DNA of 64,000 nt from Halicephalobus mephisto (GCA_009193035.1 SWDT01000305.1:1-64000), one strand, 5' to 3'. Counted from the first letter of the stretch, positions 12,375 through 24,639 are shown. Notes: a model not told the origin generated them from the sequence alone. Made by a program: numbers and translations.

Positions 12375-13215
12375 GCTATCGATTCGGATTTCTTCAATTT
12401 TAGAATCTAGAAGTTCAATAAGAATCTGAATCTTTTCAATTTTTGAATTTAGAAGTTCTATTAGAATCTGAATTTCTTCAATTTTAGAATTTAGAAATTC
12501 AATAAAAATCTGAATCTTTTCAATTTTCGAATTTAGAAGTTCTATTAGAATCTGAATTTCTTCATTTTTAGAATCTATAAGTTCTGTTAGAATCTGAATC
12601 TTTTCAATTTTCGAATCTAGAAATTCTATTAAAATTCAAATTCTTTCGATTTTCGAATTTAGAAGTTTAATAAGAATCTGAATCTTTTCAATTTTTGAAT
12701 CTAGAAATTCTATTAGAATCTGAATCTTTTCAATTTTTGAATCTAGAAGTTCAATTAAAATTTGAATATTTTCATTTTTAGAATCTAGAAGTTCTATTAG
12801 AATCTGAATTTCTTCAATTTTAGAATCTAGAAGTTCTATTAGAATCTGAATTTCTTCATTTTTACAATTTAGAAGTTCAATTAAAATTCGAATCTCTTCA
12901 TTTTTTTGAATCTGATTGCTCGATTAAAATTCAAATTCTTTCGATTTTCGAATTTAAAAGTTTAATTAAAATCCAAATATTTGCAATTTTAGAATCTAGA
13001 AGTTCAATAAGAATCTGAATCTCTTCAATTTTAAAATCTAGAAATTCAATAAGAATCTGAATCTTTTCATTTTTAGAATCTAGAAGTTCTGTTAGAATCT
13101 GAATTTCTTCAATTTTTGAATTTAGAAGTTCTATTAAAATTCAAATTCTTTCGATTTTCGAATTTAGAAGTTTAATCAAAATCCAAATCTTTTCAATTTT
13201 TAAACTTGAATTTAT
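12375..13215. repeat. ~40-60 bp tandem repeat array
   Basis: About 20 diverged copies of a unit with gaatctagaagttctattag and aatctgaatcttttcaattt, occupying most of the intergenic space next to the ALK start. 13215-13565 shows nothing recognisable. Confidence 0.85.
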
Positions 13216-13567
13216 ACTTAATGATTAAACAGTATCTTAAAGTAGATTTAAGAAACAATAAAATTTGATGTTGATTTAATATTAGAAACTTTCAGGATCT
13301 GAAAATTCTTAATTTGAATATTCTGAATCAAGACCTCAAAGTCTATAATTTTAAAAAATTTAAATAAAAACCAGCCTATTTTTGAAGAAATTCACTGAAA
13401 GATCAAAAAAAAGCTCAAAACTCCGTTCGATCTGATTTTTTACTATATTATAAATCAAGATTCAGAAAATTGAAAAATGTAACTGGAGCAATGTTAAATT
13501 CAGATATTTAACAATATGCTTTCTAATCAAGTCACTAATCATCTCAATTGACTTCTAAAATGAATTA

Positions 13568-13910
13568 AAGTAGAACTTGAATATAAGATACCCCCGTTAT
13601 AATGTATCCTTTGTTATGAGGTACACTTTGGCCGGCCTCAAGGGAATATCTTATATCCAAGTTCTACTGTATTATATTTTATTTTTTTCTTTAAAATAAT
13701 TACAAAATACCTAGTTCTATATACAGTAGAACTTGGATATAAAATACCCCCGTTATGAAATATCTCTTGTTATAGCATACGGTGTGAATGAGTGAGTTTA
13801 ATTAGTCTGTCTTCAAAATTACCTCACTATGATATATCCTTTCTTATAACATATTCTTTCCCCGGCTCCAAGGAGGTATTTTATATCCAAGTTTTACTGT
13901 ATATGCCATA
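13568..13910. mobile_element. Two adjacent pogo/Tigger-like MITEs
   Basis: Two short elements with inverted ends: cagtagaacttggatataa facing ttatatccaagttctactg, one about 13568-13672 and one about 13727-13905, flanked by TA. The ends resemble the CAGTAGAACCT-type ends known for pogo/Tigger elements. A related pair lies in a capg-1 intron at 45190-45525. There is no transposase ORF, so they would be non-autonomous. Confidence 0.75.
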
Positions 13911-13914
13911 ATAT

Positions 13915-14780
13915 TTTCCAATTTCTTATATCAAAAAAGTTATAATTCTACCATAACTTCAAAAGGGAAAAATTTGAACATATATAAGATATCCTAAATA
14001 ATTACTGTAAAATTCCATAACTGTTTGTAATAATGTATTTATCATAGTAATTTTGAAGTAACTTATGATTGAAACACAGTATTTCTCGATATTCAGTTAA
14101 ATTTACCGATTTTATCAATTTTTTTATTTATATTGATTAGACCAAAGAATAACTTTATCTTTTTATTTTTCTCTTCTGTTGTGAAGAAGAAACATGCCTT
14201 GATTGTTCTCTGTCCTTGCAATTCTACGCGTAGTTTTATCTTTATTTTGGCAGCAATACTGCAGTCCGTTAAGAAGATTTTTTCAATTCGACGTCATGAA
14301 GCAGCAACAGCTCCTAGTCTCAACCCGAGCTGCCCCCTACCCACACCACCAATGGGAGAATTGGGTCAAAGGAGCAGAAAATTGAAAATTATTTGTAAAT
14401 TTTGGTTTTATGCAACATAGGAATAAAAGTTTTAAGAAAGTTTTAAGAAAATTTTTAACTTCCGTTTGACTGATAATTTTGTATTTTTAGAATTCATTTA
14501 GCGTGACAGTGGCTCATTATTTTATTTTTTATCTTGTTCAAGTCGACAGTGAATGAGAAAAAACTGATTTATCAAAGTTATTCACTTGGTTCTTTGCTCG
14601 TGATATATCTGATTATTTGGTCTTTAAAAACAAATAAAAAGAATAGATCTATTCTGAAGATTTTTAAAAAAGTTTAGTTTCAATATTTGAAGTTAATGCA
14701 TATGAAATTTTCCAGAATCTTCGTTATGATATTTTACAAAAAAAATTCATGAACATAAAAAATATTAAACAGTGTTTTTG
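13915..14780. other. Intergenic stretch with one weak exon-like patch
   Basis: Mostly AT-rich. The stretch 14245-14385 (+) follows an acceptor-like GGCAG and reads open to a TGA at 14383, with a less AT-biased texture (contains APYPHHQWENWVKG), then AATAAA near 14421. No upstream exon with a start was found. It may be the last exon of a small unmodelled gene or chance; no family is recognised. Confidence 0.25.
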
Positions 14781-15138
14781 AAGATGTAGAAGATACTACT
14801 TTATAAGAAATTCAGAATTAGAACTTCGATATAGATGGTGATTCACAAGATACTGAAGATGGTGCAGAATTGATAGTCGAACTTAAAGGTGTCAAGAAAG
14901 AACTGCTAATAAGACTAAAAAAGTCGAAATTCAAGAAGAACAAGAAATAGTTCATCAAGGAACAAATGTCAAAAAATCCCTGTCGAACCGCTGCAATGAA
15001 GAATCCTATCAGTATCAAAGTCAAAAGAAAACGGAAGAACGACGTAGCCTTCAAGAACTGTGCAAAGCGTATCAACAAAAAGAAGCCCATGTTCATCAAC
15101 AACTATCAAAAATTTACAGAAAATTTACGGACAAACAT
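14770..15138 (+). pseudogene. Decayed ORF with coding-like codon use, unknown family
   Basis: One plus-strand frame reads from about 14770 to a TGA at 15136-15138 with nematode-like codons (AAC, ATC, AAG, TTC in excess) but is broken by at least three stops, including a TAG at 14947-14949. Readable pieces include GDSQDTEDGAELIVELKG and RINKKKPMFINNYQKFTE: acidic first, then strongly basic. No start or splice structure that removes the stops was found, so it looks like a dead gene or gene fragment. The family is not recognised. Confidence 0.4.
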
Positions 15139-15282
15139 CAAATGATATTTATCTTTGATTTAATTTCAGTGATTTTGAGGGAATTTATTGGTTTTTGTCG
15201 GGATTATTTCACTTAATTTCACATATATTAAACGACCGATTAATTTCCAACGATTTTTGAAAATTTTTTGATGTATTCAATC

Positions 15283-16262
15283 CGTATAATGTGATCAAAA
15301 ATAGACAATATTTAATTTCCTCAATAACTGAACAAAGTGTTAAATTCCTATGTTGAAGTACGATAGTCTCCTAATTGATCTAGATCTTGGTAATACAATC
15401 ATCCCCAATGATCCTACAAAAAAAGTTAACAATTTTTAAACAAAAACAGAAATTTTTTTAGTTTTTTATATACTTTTTTGCTGCAACGAATAGTGATTTT
15501 TAAAATCTATGTTATACGGTATTTAAAAATCCATCTTGAACTTTATAATTTTCAAAGATTTCAAAATTCTAATTTCATTGGTCATTTCAGCAAGGTAATT
15601 TGAATCTGAAGGTCATCGGAACAATTTTTCAAACTTACTATAATGTCGAAATCCTATGAAAGTCGAAATTGAGCAACATCATTGCATTCGGCATGATTGA
15701 TTATCTGTTGCCAAATTTTCCGTTTTCAATGTTTATTTTCGTCGATTTTAACCACCCACACTTTGTCCTCCAGCAAAAATCATGCCTTTTTTCTAAAACA
15801 GTAAAAAAGGACTGAACAAAATGTGATAATATACATAATCATTCTTTTTGAATGTAATGAATATATTATTTAATTTCAATCTTCATAGGATTTCGACATT
15901 ATAGTAAGTTTGGAAAATTGTTTCGATGACCTTCAGATTCAAATTACCTTGCTGAAATGACCAATGAAACTAGAACTTTGAAATCTTTAGAAATTATAAA
16001 GTTCAAGATGGATTTTTAAATACCGTATAACATAGATTTTAAAATCACTATTCGTTGCAGCAAAAAAGTATATAAAAAACTAAAAAAATTTCTGTTTTTG
16101 TTTAAAAATTGTTAACTTTTCTTGTAGGATCATTGGGGATGATTGTATTACCAAGATGTAGATCAATTAGGAGACTATCATACCTGGAAACAGCAAATTA
16201 ACAGTTCGCCGAATTTTCAAGAAAAATTTAATGTTGTCTATTTTCTGGGTCACATTATAAAA
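15283..16262. mobile_element. ~980 bp palindromic element (long-TIR MITE or foldback)
   Basis: The two halves are inverted copies. Left outer end: tataatgtgatcaaaaatag, then gatagtctcctaattgatc, ccccaatgatcctac, and on to about 15655. The right arm (15885-16262) gives the same order in reverse complement. The arms are ~370 bp, ~90% alike by eye, with a ~230 bp centre. There is no transposase ORF. The right arm ends 28 bp before the SLC37 start codon, so the element probably includes that gene's promoter region. Confidence 0.85.
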
Positions 16263-16289
16263 TGGGTTTAGATTTGAAAGTGACCACAG

Positions 16290-19200
16290 ATGGAATCTGG
16301 ACAATTCAAGCGAGCTTTGGTTTTCTTTCTTACCTACTTGAGGTTTGGATTTCAGAAAAATATATCTTATAAAAATAATTTTAGCTATGCTTTGTATCAT
16401 GCAAGTAGAAAGAACCTCAGTGGAGTCAAGGCTTCAGTATCCAACGACTGGCGCGGAAACGACACCACTAATCCTCATACTCCTTTTTTCACAAGTGAAA
16501 AACAAACGAAAAATTTTCTAGGAACTTTGGATGGACTTTTCATGATCTTCTATGCAGCAGGGTTGTTCTTCTGGGGTTGGGTCGGAGACAGATGGAACCC
16601 GAAACACGTGGTTGTCCTCGGAATGATCGGATCTGCAATCACTGTGGGTTTAATTTTTGTTGGATCGTCACTGGGGAATCCGGATCCGCATATAGACACA
16701 AATATGTGAAAATAACTTTATTGGGGCCACAAGCACGAGATAAATCACAACTCTACGAAAATTATTGCGCAATCTACTTAATTTTTCCCGTTAATACACA
16801 ACCGTAAGCCTTTCGTTAATCTTCAGGGTATTTCCCTTCGGGACCAACACTGTCCTGCTTCCACTCAAATAGATCATGCGCAATCCAACAATTTTAAAAT
16901 ATTAAAATTCCATGAAGAATTCCGAAGTTTCCGAGAATCTCGTGGAAATTTTTAGAACCTAACAGGCATTTTTTATTAACATCTGAAACTTTGAATTTTA
17001 GTAATTTTAAGAATTTCAAAAATTTTCGTCAAGATCATTTTTGATTTTTATAATTTCTAAAGTATGATTCTGTAGAAGTTTCTAGAATCCAAGATAGATG
17101 TTTAAAACTATCTGAAACTTGGAATTTTATTAATTTTAAGAATTTCAAAAATTCGTGTCAGGACTATTTCGTAATATCTTGTATTTTTGATTTTTATAAT
17201 TATTTATTTTAGTTGGTACTTTTTGATTTTTATAATTATTTATTTTAGTTGGTACTTTTTGATTTATATAATTATTTATTTTAGTTAGTACTTTTTGATT
17301 TATATAATTATTTATTTTAGTTGGTACTTTTTGGATCTCTTCCTTACTGGCTCGATTTTTACTCCATTTTCCTCTACATTTCGGTTTACTGTGCATTTGG
17401 TGTTTTCCAAGGTTGTGGATGGCCTAATGAGGTGGCCATCATGGCTAACTGGTTCCCGAAGGAAAACAGAGGAACAATACTAGGGGCTTGGACGTCGTGC
17501 CAACCCATCGGGAACATCTTTGGATCTCTGCTTATTTCGGCTGTTATCTCGCTCGGATATCAATGGACATTCGTCTTCAATTCTGGTTTGATCTTCATCG
17601 GAGGAGTTCTGCTTCATGTTTGCGTCTCGACGAAACCAAAAAATCCTCCAAATTCGGAGGATACTGTAGACAATGTGATGAACTTAGAAAACAAGGAATC
17701 TGAAGCTCCTCTTTCTGAAGAAAGTGAGAAAACTGACCGTAAAGCAGTATCATTCTGGCAAGCCTTATTGTTGCCAAATGTCCTAGCTTACTGTTTATGT
17801 AACGCCTGTCTCATGATGGTCAACTATGCCTTCTTCTTCTGGCTCCCGTTCTACTTGACCCACAGATTCAGCTGGAGTGAAGCTACAGCCAACGAACTTA
17901 CTACTTGGTACGACCTCGGAGGAGCCATAGGGTCAGTAGTCGGCGGGATGATTTCGGTATGTTTTAAATCAAGGTCCATCATATGTAACTTGGTACATTA
18001 CACACAAAAAAGGGTACATTAAAACGGCTCTAATGTATTGGATACATTATATTTAATACATTCCATCGATATCAACTGAATGTATCGATGCATTAAATGC
18101 AATATATCTGATAAATCAGAGACGTTACAATCCACCGATATTAACTGAATATATCGATACATTAAATATAATGCATCTGACACATCAGAGCTGTTACAAT
18201 CTATCGATATTAATCTAATGTATCGATTCATTAAATGCAATATACCTGATATATCAGAGTCGTTACAATCCACCGATATCAACTGAATGTATCGATACAT
18301 TAAATGCAATATATCTGATATATCAGAGCCGTTACAATCCACCGATATTAACTGAATATATCGATATATTAAATATAATGTACCTGATATATCAGAGTCG
18401 TTATAATCTATCGATGTATTAAATACAATATATTTATTTTCCTTTACCCAGCACAAAATTTTATATATCCTTAGATTTTAAGAAAAAATACTTAGAATAA
18501 GGTAATCAAACCCGTAGATTCTCATTCTGAAGTTAGAATGAAGATTCGTTTTCAAAATTTTCAACTTTGAAAGTTGAGTTCAGAATGCGAAATACGAACT
18601 CGAAGGTGATCTTTAAAATTCTGAATTCTAAATGTAAGATCAAATTTAAAAATTGGTCTTTAAAATTCTGAATTCTAAAAAGTCGATTTCTGACTTCAAA
18701 GCGGGAATCTACGGAATTCATTACTGTAGTTTAAATTTTTATATAATTTTTAAAATATTTCAAATTTTGTGCAAAGTTACACAAAATGACTTTTAATTCC
18801 TTTAAAAATTTTCTTTTTAGGATCGACTAGGGTACAGAACCCCAATAATAATGATAATGTTAATAGGCTCATTATTTTCGTTATTTATTTATTCAAGTAT
18901 CGGTGCACATATGGTGATTAATATTTTGATGATTACGGTCCTTGGAATGACGATTTCTGGTCCGTATAACTTGATCGCAGGAACCATATCCGTCGATCTC
19001 GGATCTCAACCAACCCTAGCCGGAAACGAAAAAGCGATTTCAATCGTTAGTGGTCTCATCGACGGATCCGGGTCCTTAGGCTCGGCCATAGGTCAATTCT
19101 TCGTTCCAGTTATCCAGAACGCTTTCGGATGGCATTATGTCTTCTATATGCTCATCGTCATAGTAAATTTTAAAATTTATCTTATGTAATTTTGTACATT

Positions 19201-19945
19201 TTTCGGCACAAAAAATTAGATATCTTTAATTTCAAAAAAGTACTTAGAATGAAGTAATCAGATCCATAGATCCCAAATCTGAACTCAATCAACTTCGAGA
19301 ATCCTATGTCGAAGTTTATAAAATAATCAACATCAAAGTTGAACTAAATTTTCACACAAAAATTGAATAAACCGACCTGCCTGAATGTTGCGAGCAAACT
19401 GCAAAAATTAATTTTGATTTCGATTTATCTGTTTCGAATATTGCGAGCAAACTGCAAATTTTTGATTTCATTTTGATTTCGATTTATCTGTTTCGAATAT
19501 TGCGAGCAAACTGCAAATTTAATTTTGATTTAATTTTGATTTCGATTTATCTGTCTCGAATGTTGCGAGCAAATTGCAAATTTAATTTTGATTTAATTTC
19601 GATTTTGATTTATCTGTCCTGAATGTTGCGAGCAAACTGCAAATTTAATTTTTATTCCGATTTTTTTATAAACTTCAATACAGGATTCTGAAAATCAACT
19701 TTAAATTCTGGTTTCAGATTCGGAATCTACAAACCTTCATTTTAGGCACTTTTTGTTCAAATTTAAAAAAATCAAATTTTCTGTGTCAAAAATGTAAAAA
19801 ATTATAAAATGTTTTTAAATTTATTATAATTTTAAATTTTCAGAACTTCCTCGCCACCCTATGTCTTCTTCGTCGACTCTACTTGGATTTTGTGGACATC
19901 TGGAAAAAATACCGTAGACACGGATCCCCTTCTACCCATCTATGA
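16290..19945 (+). CDS. SLC37-family sugar-phosphate exchanger (major facilitator superfamily)
   Basis: Membrane antiporter family exchanging glycerol-3-phosphate or glucose-6-phosphate for phosphate, typically in the ER. Exons 16290-16342, 16385-16643, 17321-17956, 18821-19162 and 19844-19945 give 463 residues with every phase closing. Family marks: LVFFLTYLSYALYHASRK in the first membrane span after splicing, the MFS loop GWVGDRWNP, the stretch GCGWPNEVAIMANWFP (family GWP motif), SCQPIGNIFGS, and a hydrophilic central loop (about residues 195-235, rich in E and S) between the two six-helix halves. Length is near the family norm of ~500. Intron 1 is only 42 bp. Intron 2 has a tandemly copied acceptor. 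The C-terminal tail is short and basic (KKYRRHGSPSTHL). Convergent with tac-1, 603 bp away. The exact paralogue and substrate cannot be told. Confidence 0.92.
17185..17330 (+). repeat. 36 bp tandem repeat carrying the SLC37 exon-3 splice acceptor
   Basis: About four copies of a 36 bp unit, each containing tatttattttagttggtac (one copy has ttagtac). The last copy is the real intron-exon border: AG at 17319-17320, exon starting TTGGTACTTTTTGG. Confidence 0.92.
18030..18435. repeat. ~60 bp intronic satellite
   Basis: About six copies of a unit with tgtatcgatacattaaatgc, atctgatatatcagag and gttacaatccaccgatat, in SLC37 intron 3. The units are rich in small palindromes (tgtatcgataca, ctgatatatcag). 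Confidence 0.88.
19370..19665. repeat. ~60 bp intronic satellite
   Basis: Four to five copies of a unit with tgttgcgagcaaactgcaaa and tttcgatttatctgt, in SLC37 intron 4. Confidence 0.88.
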
Positions 19946-20548
19946 ACAAAAAAAAATAAACTTTTTATATCCGATTACTGTATTTTCATATGATCAAAGA
20001 TATACGAAAATTTTAAAAAACTATTCTTTAAATTATCCATAATCCATTTTTCACACAATTTTCATCAAGTACTTCCAAAATTACAGTATTTTTTAAAATT
20101 ATTTCTGCAAAAATCCAAAACTTTATCTACTTCCCCTGAGGCAATTCTATTTTCTCAAAATCATTCCTAAGTATCCAAAAAACCAATTCCCCATTATCTT
20201 CAAAAAACCAACATTCTACAATACTCTTGTATCTTCGAAAAACCAACATTCTACAGTACCCTTGTTTCTAAAAACCCAAAAAAAACAACATTCTACAGTA
20301 CCCTTGTGTCTTTAAAAAACAACATTCTACAGTACCCTTGTGTCTTCAGAAATCCGAAATCAATGATTGAATGTTTACTTCCACACCAAAGAAGCATTGA
20401 ATAAGCGAAGGTGTCCCGTCAAAAGCCCTCCATAAAGCGTATTCTTGCTTACACAAATGCAAGTACTAAATAGGAAATACTTACACTCTTAGGACTGAAT
20501 AAAAATTACAAACACGTTAGAGATCTATTAAAAAAGACCAATATACAT
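19946..20548. other. Convergent intergenic region
   Basis: Holds the 3' ends of SLC37 and tac-1. AATAAA-like signals lie just after the SLC37 stop (aaaaaataaac). 20180-20345 has four to five copies of a ~38 bp unit with aacattctacagtacccttg. No gene is seen. Confidence 0.7.
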
Positions 20549-22200
20549 TCATTCTTCAACTGCAATGGCGTTTTCAGCTTTGTTCCGTTCACTTCTGGCG
20601 ATCAAATCCTCACACATTTGAAGGAGTTCTTTCTTCTCAGCGTTGAGATTTTCAAGTTGACCTTCTAGGGATTTTATTTGCATTTCTTGTTGCCGGTATT
20701 TGAACCTCAGAGAGATAGTGTCATCATTATGTTGTTTGTGGATTCTTTCGATTTCTTCATTAGCCCTAAAAAATCGTTTTTAATAATACAAAAAAACCAA
20801 AAATATCTCTAGAAAATCGTCCAAACACAAATATCAAAAAATCTATCAATTTCAAAACTATCTATCGAATTTCGAAAGATTCAAAAGTCTCTATATGATC
20901 TAATTTCGATATATATAAAGTAAAAAAATATCAGTACGAAATTATTCCGATACAATTTTCAAAACTTCCATATTTCTTCCAAAATTATCCACTGAATTTC
21001 GGAAGATTCAAAAGCTTCTATATGATCTTATTTTCATATACATACTCAAAGCAGGTATCAGCAAGAAATCGTCCTAAGACAATCTTCGAAAACTCAGAAA
21101 CTTGGAATTTTTGAAATTACTTCAAATGAAAAATTCTAAATTCCAGAAATCTTCAATTCTAAGACTCCAAAATTTTCCAAAAATAAAAAACTTACTCTTC
21201 AATCCTGCTCTCGGCTTCAAGTTGAAGGGCTCTAAACCTTTCGTGCAATTGGGTGATAGTATCGACAGCTTCTTGTTGTTCTTTCCGGAAGTTAGCTACC
21301 ATCTCATGGTATTGTTTTTCTTTTTCCATAAACTTCTTCTGTTGATCAATTAAATCACTTACAGTTTTCATTGAAAGAATTGCTTGTTCTCTATATTGAT
21401 CTCTTTCTTGGATAACTTGATCAAGCGAAGAATAATCCGGGGAAAGAGCTCGTCCAGGGGTGTTTCCTGTTGGAGTCTTCGCTTGTTGGGTTTTCAACTG
21501 GGAGATTTTTATTTCATAAGAAGCTGATGATCTTTTAATAGCCTACAATTTTATTTTACTTTAAAAACCAATCAAAACATACTTTCTCGATTTCCTGTCT
21601 CCAGTGAGATTCCTTATTAGACAAGTACCCGGCCAGTCTTCTCTGAATCGCAACCACAAAATCGTCTGGATTAGAATCAGTAACTTCATTGATTATCTGG
21701 GCAATTTCGCTCGCAGAAGAGCTGTCGTTCACGGTTACGGTGCTTCTGCGAACATGATGACGTTCTCTAGTGGAATCCATGCTGCAACGATAGCATTACA
21801 AAAACCATATATGAACACCTTTAATAACACCGAATTAACAAGAATTTTCAGAACATTGTGGAAAATACAACAGAAAATGTGAAAATTCAGGATTGCTTTT
21901 TCGAAAAAAACAATTTCGAACAAGTGCACTTGCCTTAAAAGTCCGAAATTACCTCGACGAAGACGTGTCATTTTCCAAATAATCCGAATTTCGAAAATTT
22001 CATATAAAAATCAAACATACCCGTGTTCGGAATTCTCATCGTTGATTCCTTTGGCTTCTGGAAGGTTTGGACGTATTTTATTCTTGGATAATACGAGAGT
22101 TTTCGTTGGATCACTAAAAATAAAAATAAAATTCGAAAAAAACAAAAAATTACGAATTAATCATGTCTTCTTTGGTGAAAGTCGTATTCAAGGCAGCCAT
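20549..22200 (-). CDS. tac-1: TACC-family coiled-coil protein (TAC-1-like)
   Basis: TACC proteins bind XMAP215-type polymerases and stabilise centrosomal microtubules in mitosis. Secure exons are 21583-21781, 21196-21542 and 20549-20765; from the ATG at 21780 they give 253 residues, close to the size of the worm protein as I recall it. The C-terminal ~150 residues are heptad-rich coiled coil ending in the TACC signature (IKSLEGQL, KELLQMCEDLIARSE). The N-terminal part is S/T-rich. A better start is probably upstream: an acceptor GTTGCAG sits directly before 21781, and 22154-22200 (ATG at 22200, MAALNTTFTKEDMIN) plus 22021-22113 splice in phase, with a further open stretch ending at a donor at 21953. 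The junction between 22021 and about 21988 lacks an AG, so the N-terminus is unresolved. Confidence 0.85.
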
Positions 22201-22379
22201 TTCCGTCGATTATTCAGTTATAATAAAATAAAATAGAATAATTCCACAAAATAAATCTGAAAAGTCCGAAATTCGATGGACAACGAAACAGATCCCGCCA
22301 AAAGTCAAAGCACGACCGAGGGAGTTAGCAACCAAGGACGGAAGACCAAAAAATCGAAAACGAACAACTATTTTAAAAA

Positions 22380-23740
22380 TTTTTAAATTTAAATTTTAAC
22401 TTTTTAAATTAAAAATTTTTAAGTTTTTAAATTATAAAATTTAGAAAATTACCAATTATAAATTATAAAATTTAAAAAATTTTAAATTATGAAATTATAA
22501 ATTATAAAATTTAAAAATCATAAAATTACGAAATTACGAAATTTTAAATTAAGCTAAAAGTAATTTTATAATTTATTACATATATTAACTGAGAACTTAA
22601 TGTTTATTTTTGGTAAACAATATTCTAGAAAATTGTGAAATTTCATATATGAAAGTCAAAATTTAATAAAACGAACTTTTCAAAAACTAAATGAACTTCA
22701 TTTTATTGTTAATCATGTATGTAAATTCGTAATTAATTGTTGATTTTTAGTAAATAAGGTTCTGAAAAAACAAAAAAAACAAAATTTGTGAAATTTCATA
22801 TATGAAAATCAAAATTTAATAAAACGAGCTTTTCAAAAACTAAATGAACTTCATTTTATTGTTAATCATGTGTGTAAATTCGTAATTAACTATTGGTTTT
22901 TAGTAAATAAGGTTCTAAAAAAACAAAAAAAAACTAAATTTGTGAAATTTCATATATGAAAATCAAAATTTAATAAAACGAACTTTTCAAAAACTAAATG
23001 AACTTCATTTTATTGTTAATCATGTATGTAAATTCGTAATTAATTGTTGGTTTTTAGTAAATAAGGTTCTAAAAAAACAAAAAAAAACTAAATTTGTGAA
23101 ATTTCATATATGAAAATCAAAATTTAATAAAACGAACTTTTCAAAAACTAAATGAACTCTATTTTATTGTTAATCATATATGTAAATTCGTAATTAATTG
23201 TTGGTTTTTAGTAAATAAACTTTTGAAATAAGGAAAGTGAATGAATTTGTATAATTTTATATATCGAGTATTGAAATTAGTAAGTTTTCAATATGTAGCT
23301 ATTTTTACAGGTTATCGAATACATTTTCAGAAATCATTGTTCATTTCTGTCGGAAGATCATATATGATGGAAAAATAAAGTAAAAATATGAAATTTCATA
23401 TATGAAAGTTGGAATTTAACAACTTTAAAAAAGTATATAATTCATTTTTTAGCTTACTAAATATTTCGAATTTGTTGTTTATTTTTGTCGGAAAATCATA
23501 TATGATGAAAAAATAAAGTAAAAATATGAAATTTCATATATGAAAGTCGAAATTTAACAAAGTAAACTTTTTTTAAAATATGTAATTTATTTTTCAGTTT
23601 ACTAAATAAATATTTCGAATTTGTCGTTTATGTTTGTAAATAACTTTCTGAAATAAAAAAACTGAATAAATTTGTGAAATTTTATTGAATTTCGAAATTT
23701 AGTTGAAGTAAATTTAAAAAGTTAAATATGGTTTATTTTG
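22380..23740. repeat. ~155 bp satellite plus related diverged units
   Basis: 22600-23230 holds four near-identical ~155 bp copies containing tttcatatatgaaaatcaaa and cattttattgttaatcatgt. 23230-23740 continues with diverged units around tcatatatgatgg and aaatttcatatatgaaag. The self-complementary tcatatatga recurs throughout. Confidence 0.9.
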
Positions 23741-23859
23741 TATCCTACTATATGCACATTTATAATCGATTGCTTATTTCTGCTGATTTTCTAGAATGAG
23801 GGAAATAGGTGGCGGAAGTTCACATATGAAAAATGCAAAAAATGAATGAGAACTTTGTT

Positions 23860-24635
23860 ATCTTTTTTCCTAACAAGAGAAGTCTACTCACTCCAAGTAG
23901 TTTTCTGAAATGAGTTACGTATCATTTTGTACTTTTTGAAAAACAGATCCAGATTTTATATTTTATTTCTGCTGAAGAATCTTCTAAAATGAAATAATTT
24001 GGAAAATTTCTAAATTTAAAATTGAATTTTTTCGAAAAAATAATTAGATAATTGTAATCAACAAAAATATATTTAATTCCGGAAAAGAATTGTCAAATTG
24101 ACTAATAAAAAAAGTTTACTCACTCCAAGTGGTCTTTTGAAATGAGTTACGTATCATTTTGCAGTTTTTGAAAAACTGATTCAAATTTTATATTTTATTT
24201 CAGCCAAATAATCTTATAAAATGAAATAATTTCGAAAATTTCTAAATTTAAAATTGAATTTTTTCGAAAAATTAATTAGATAATTTTAATCAACAAAAAT
24301 ATATTTAATTCCGGGAAAGAATATTAAGATTAGTTAATTTTAAAAAATAAAGGTCTCCAAAATAGTCGCCAGATTTAAAAAAATGCAAAAAAATATTCTT
24401 CTGTTTTTTCAACTTTCGATTTATAAAAAAATCCCACACAATTATTCCAATTTTATAAAACTGCTGAGAAAAAACTAAAAACAGATTTTCAATATCTATC
24501 TGACAAAATATAAAATTAGTTTTTTTTCGAAAAAAATTTCGAACAAGTACATTTCTTTCGTAAATTCGCATCATCCAATTTTCAAAACCACTTTAACTTT
24601 ATCAATTTCAACAGTCCTATTTCGTAATTATATTT
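23860..24635 (+). repeat. Dispersed repeat family, copy 2
   Basis: Same family as 2820-3625 (inverted) and 51690-52630. Internal subunits of ~230 bp contain tttactcactccaagt and gaaatgagttacgtatcat. It ends with cgtaaattcgcatcatcc and caatttcaacagtccta, the mirror of the start of copy 1. Confidence 0.85.
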
Positions 24636-24639
24636 ATTT

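Noticed and set aside
17145..17396. Minus-strand ORF with repeated NNYINQKVPTKI units
   Set aside because: It is only the 36 bp acceptor repeat read backwards; the plus strand carries a real SLC37 intron-exon border.
18019..18456. 145-codon minus-strand ORF with repeated DCNxSDIS units
   Set aside because: Produced by the ~60 bp satellite inside SLC37 intron 3.
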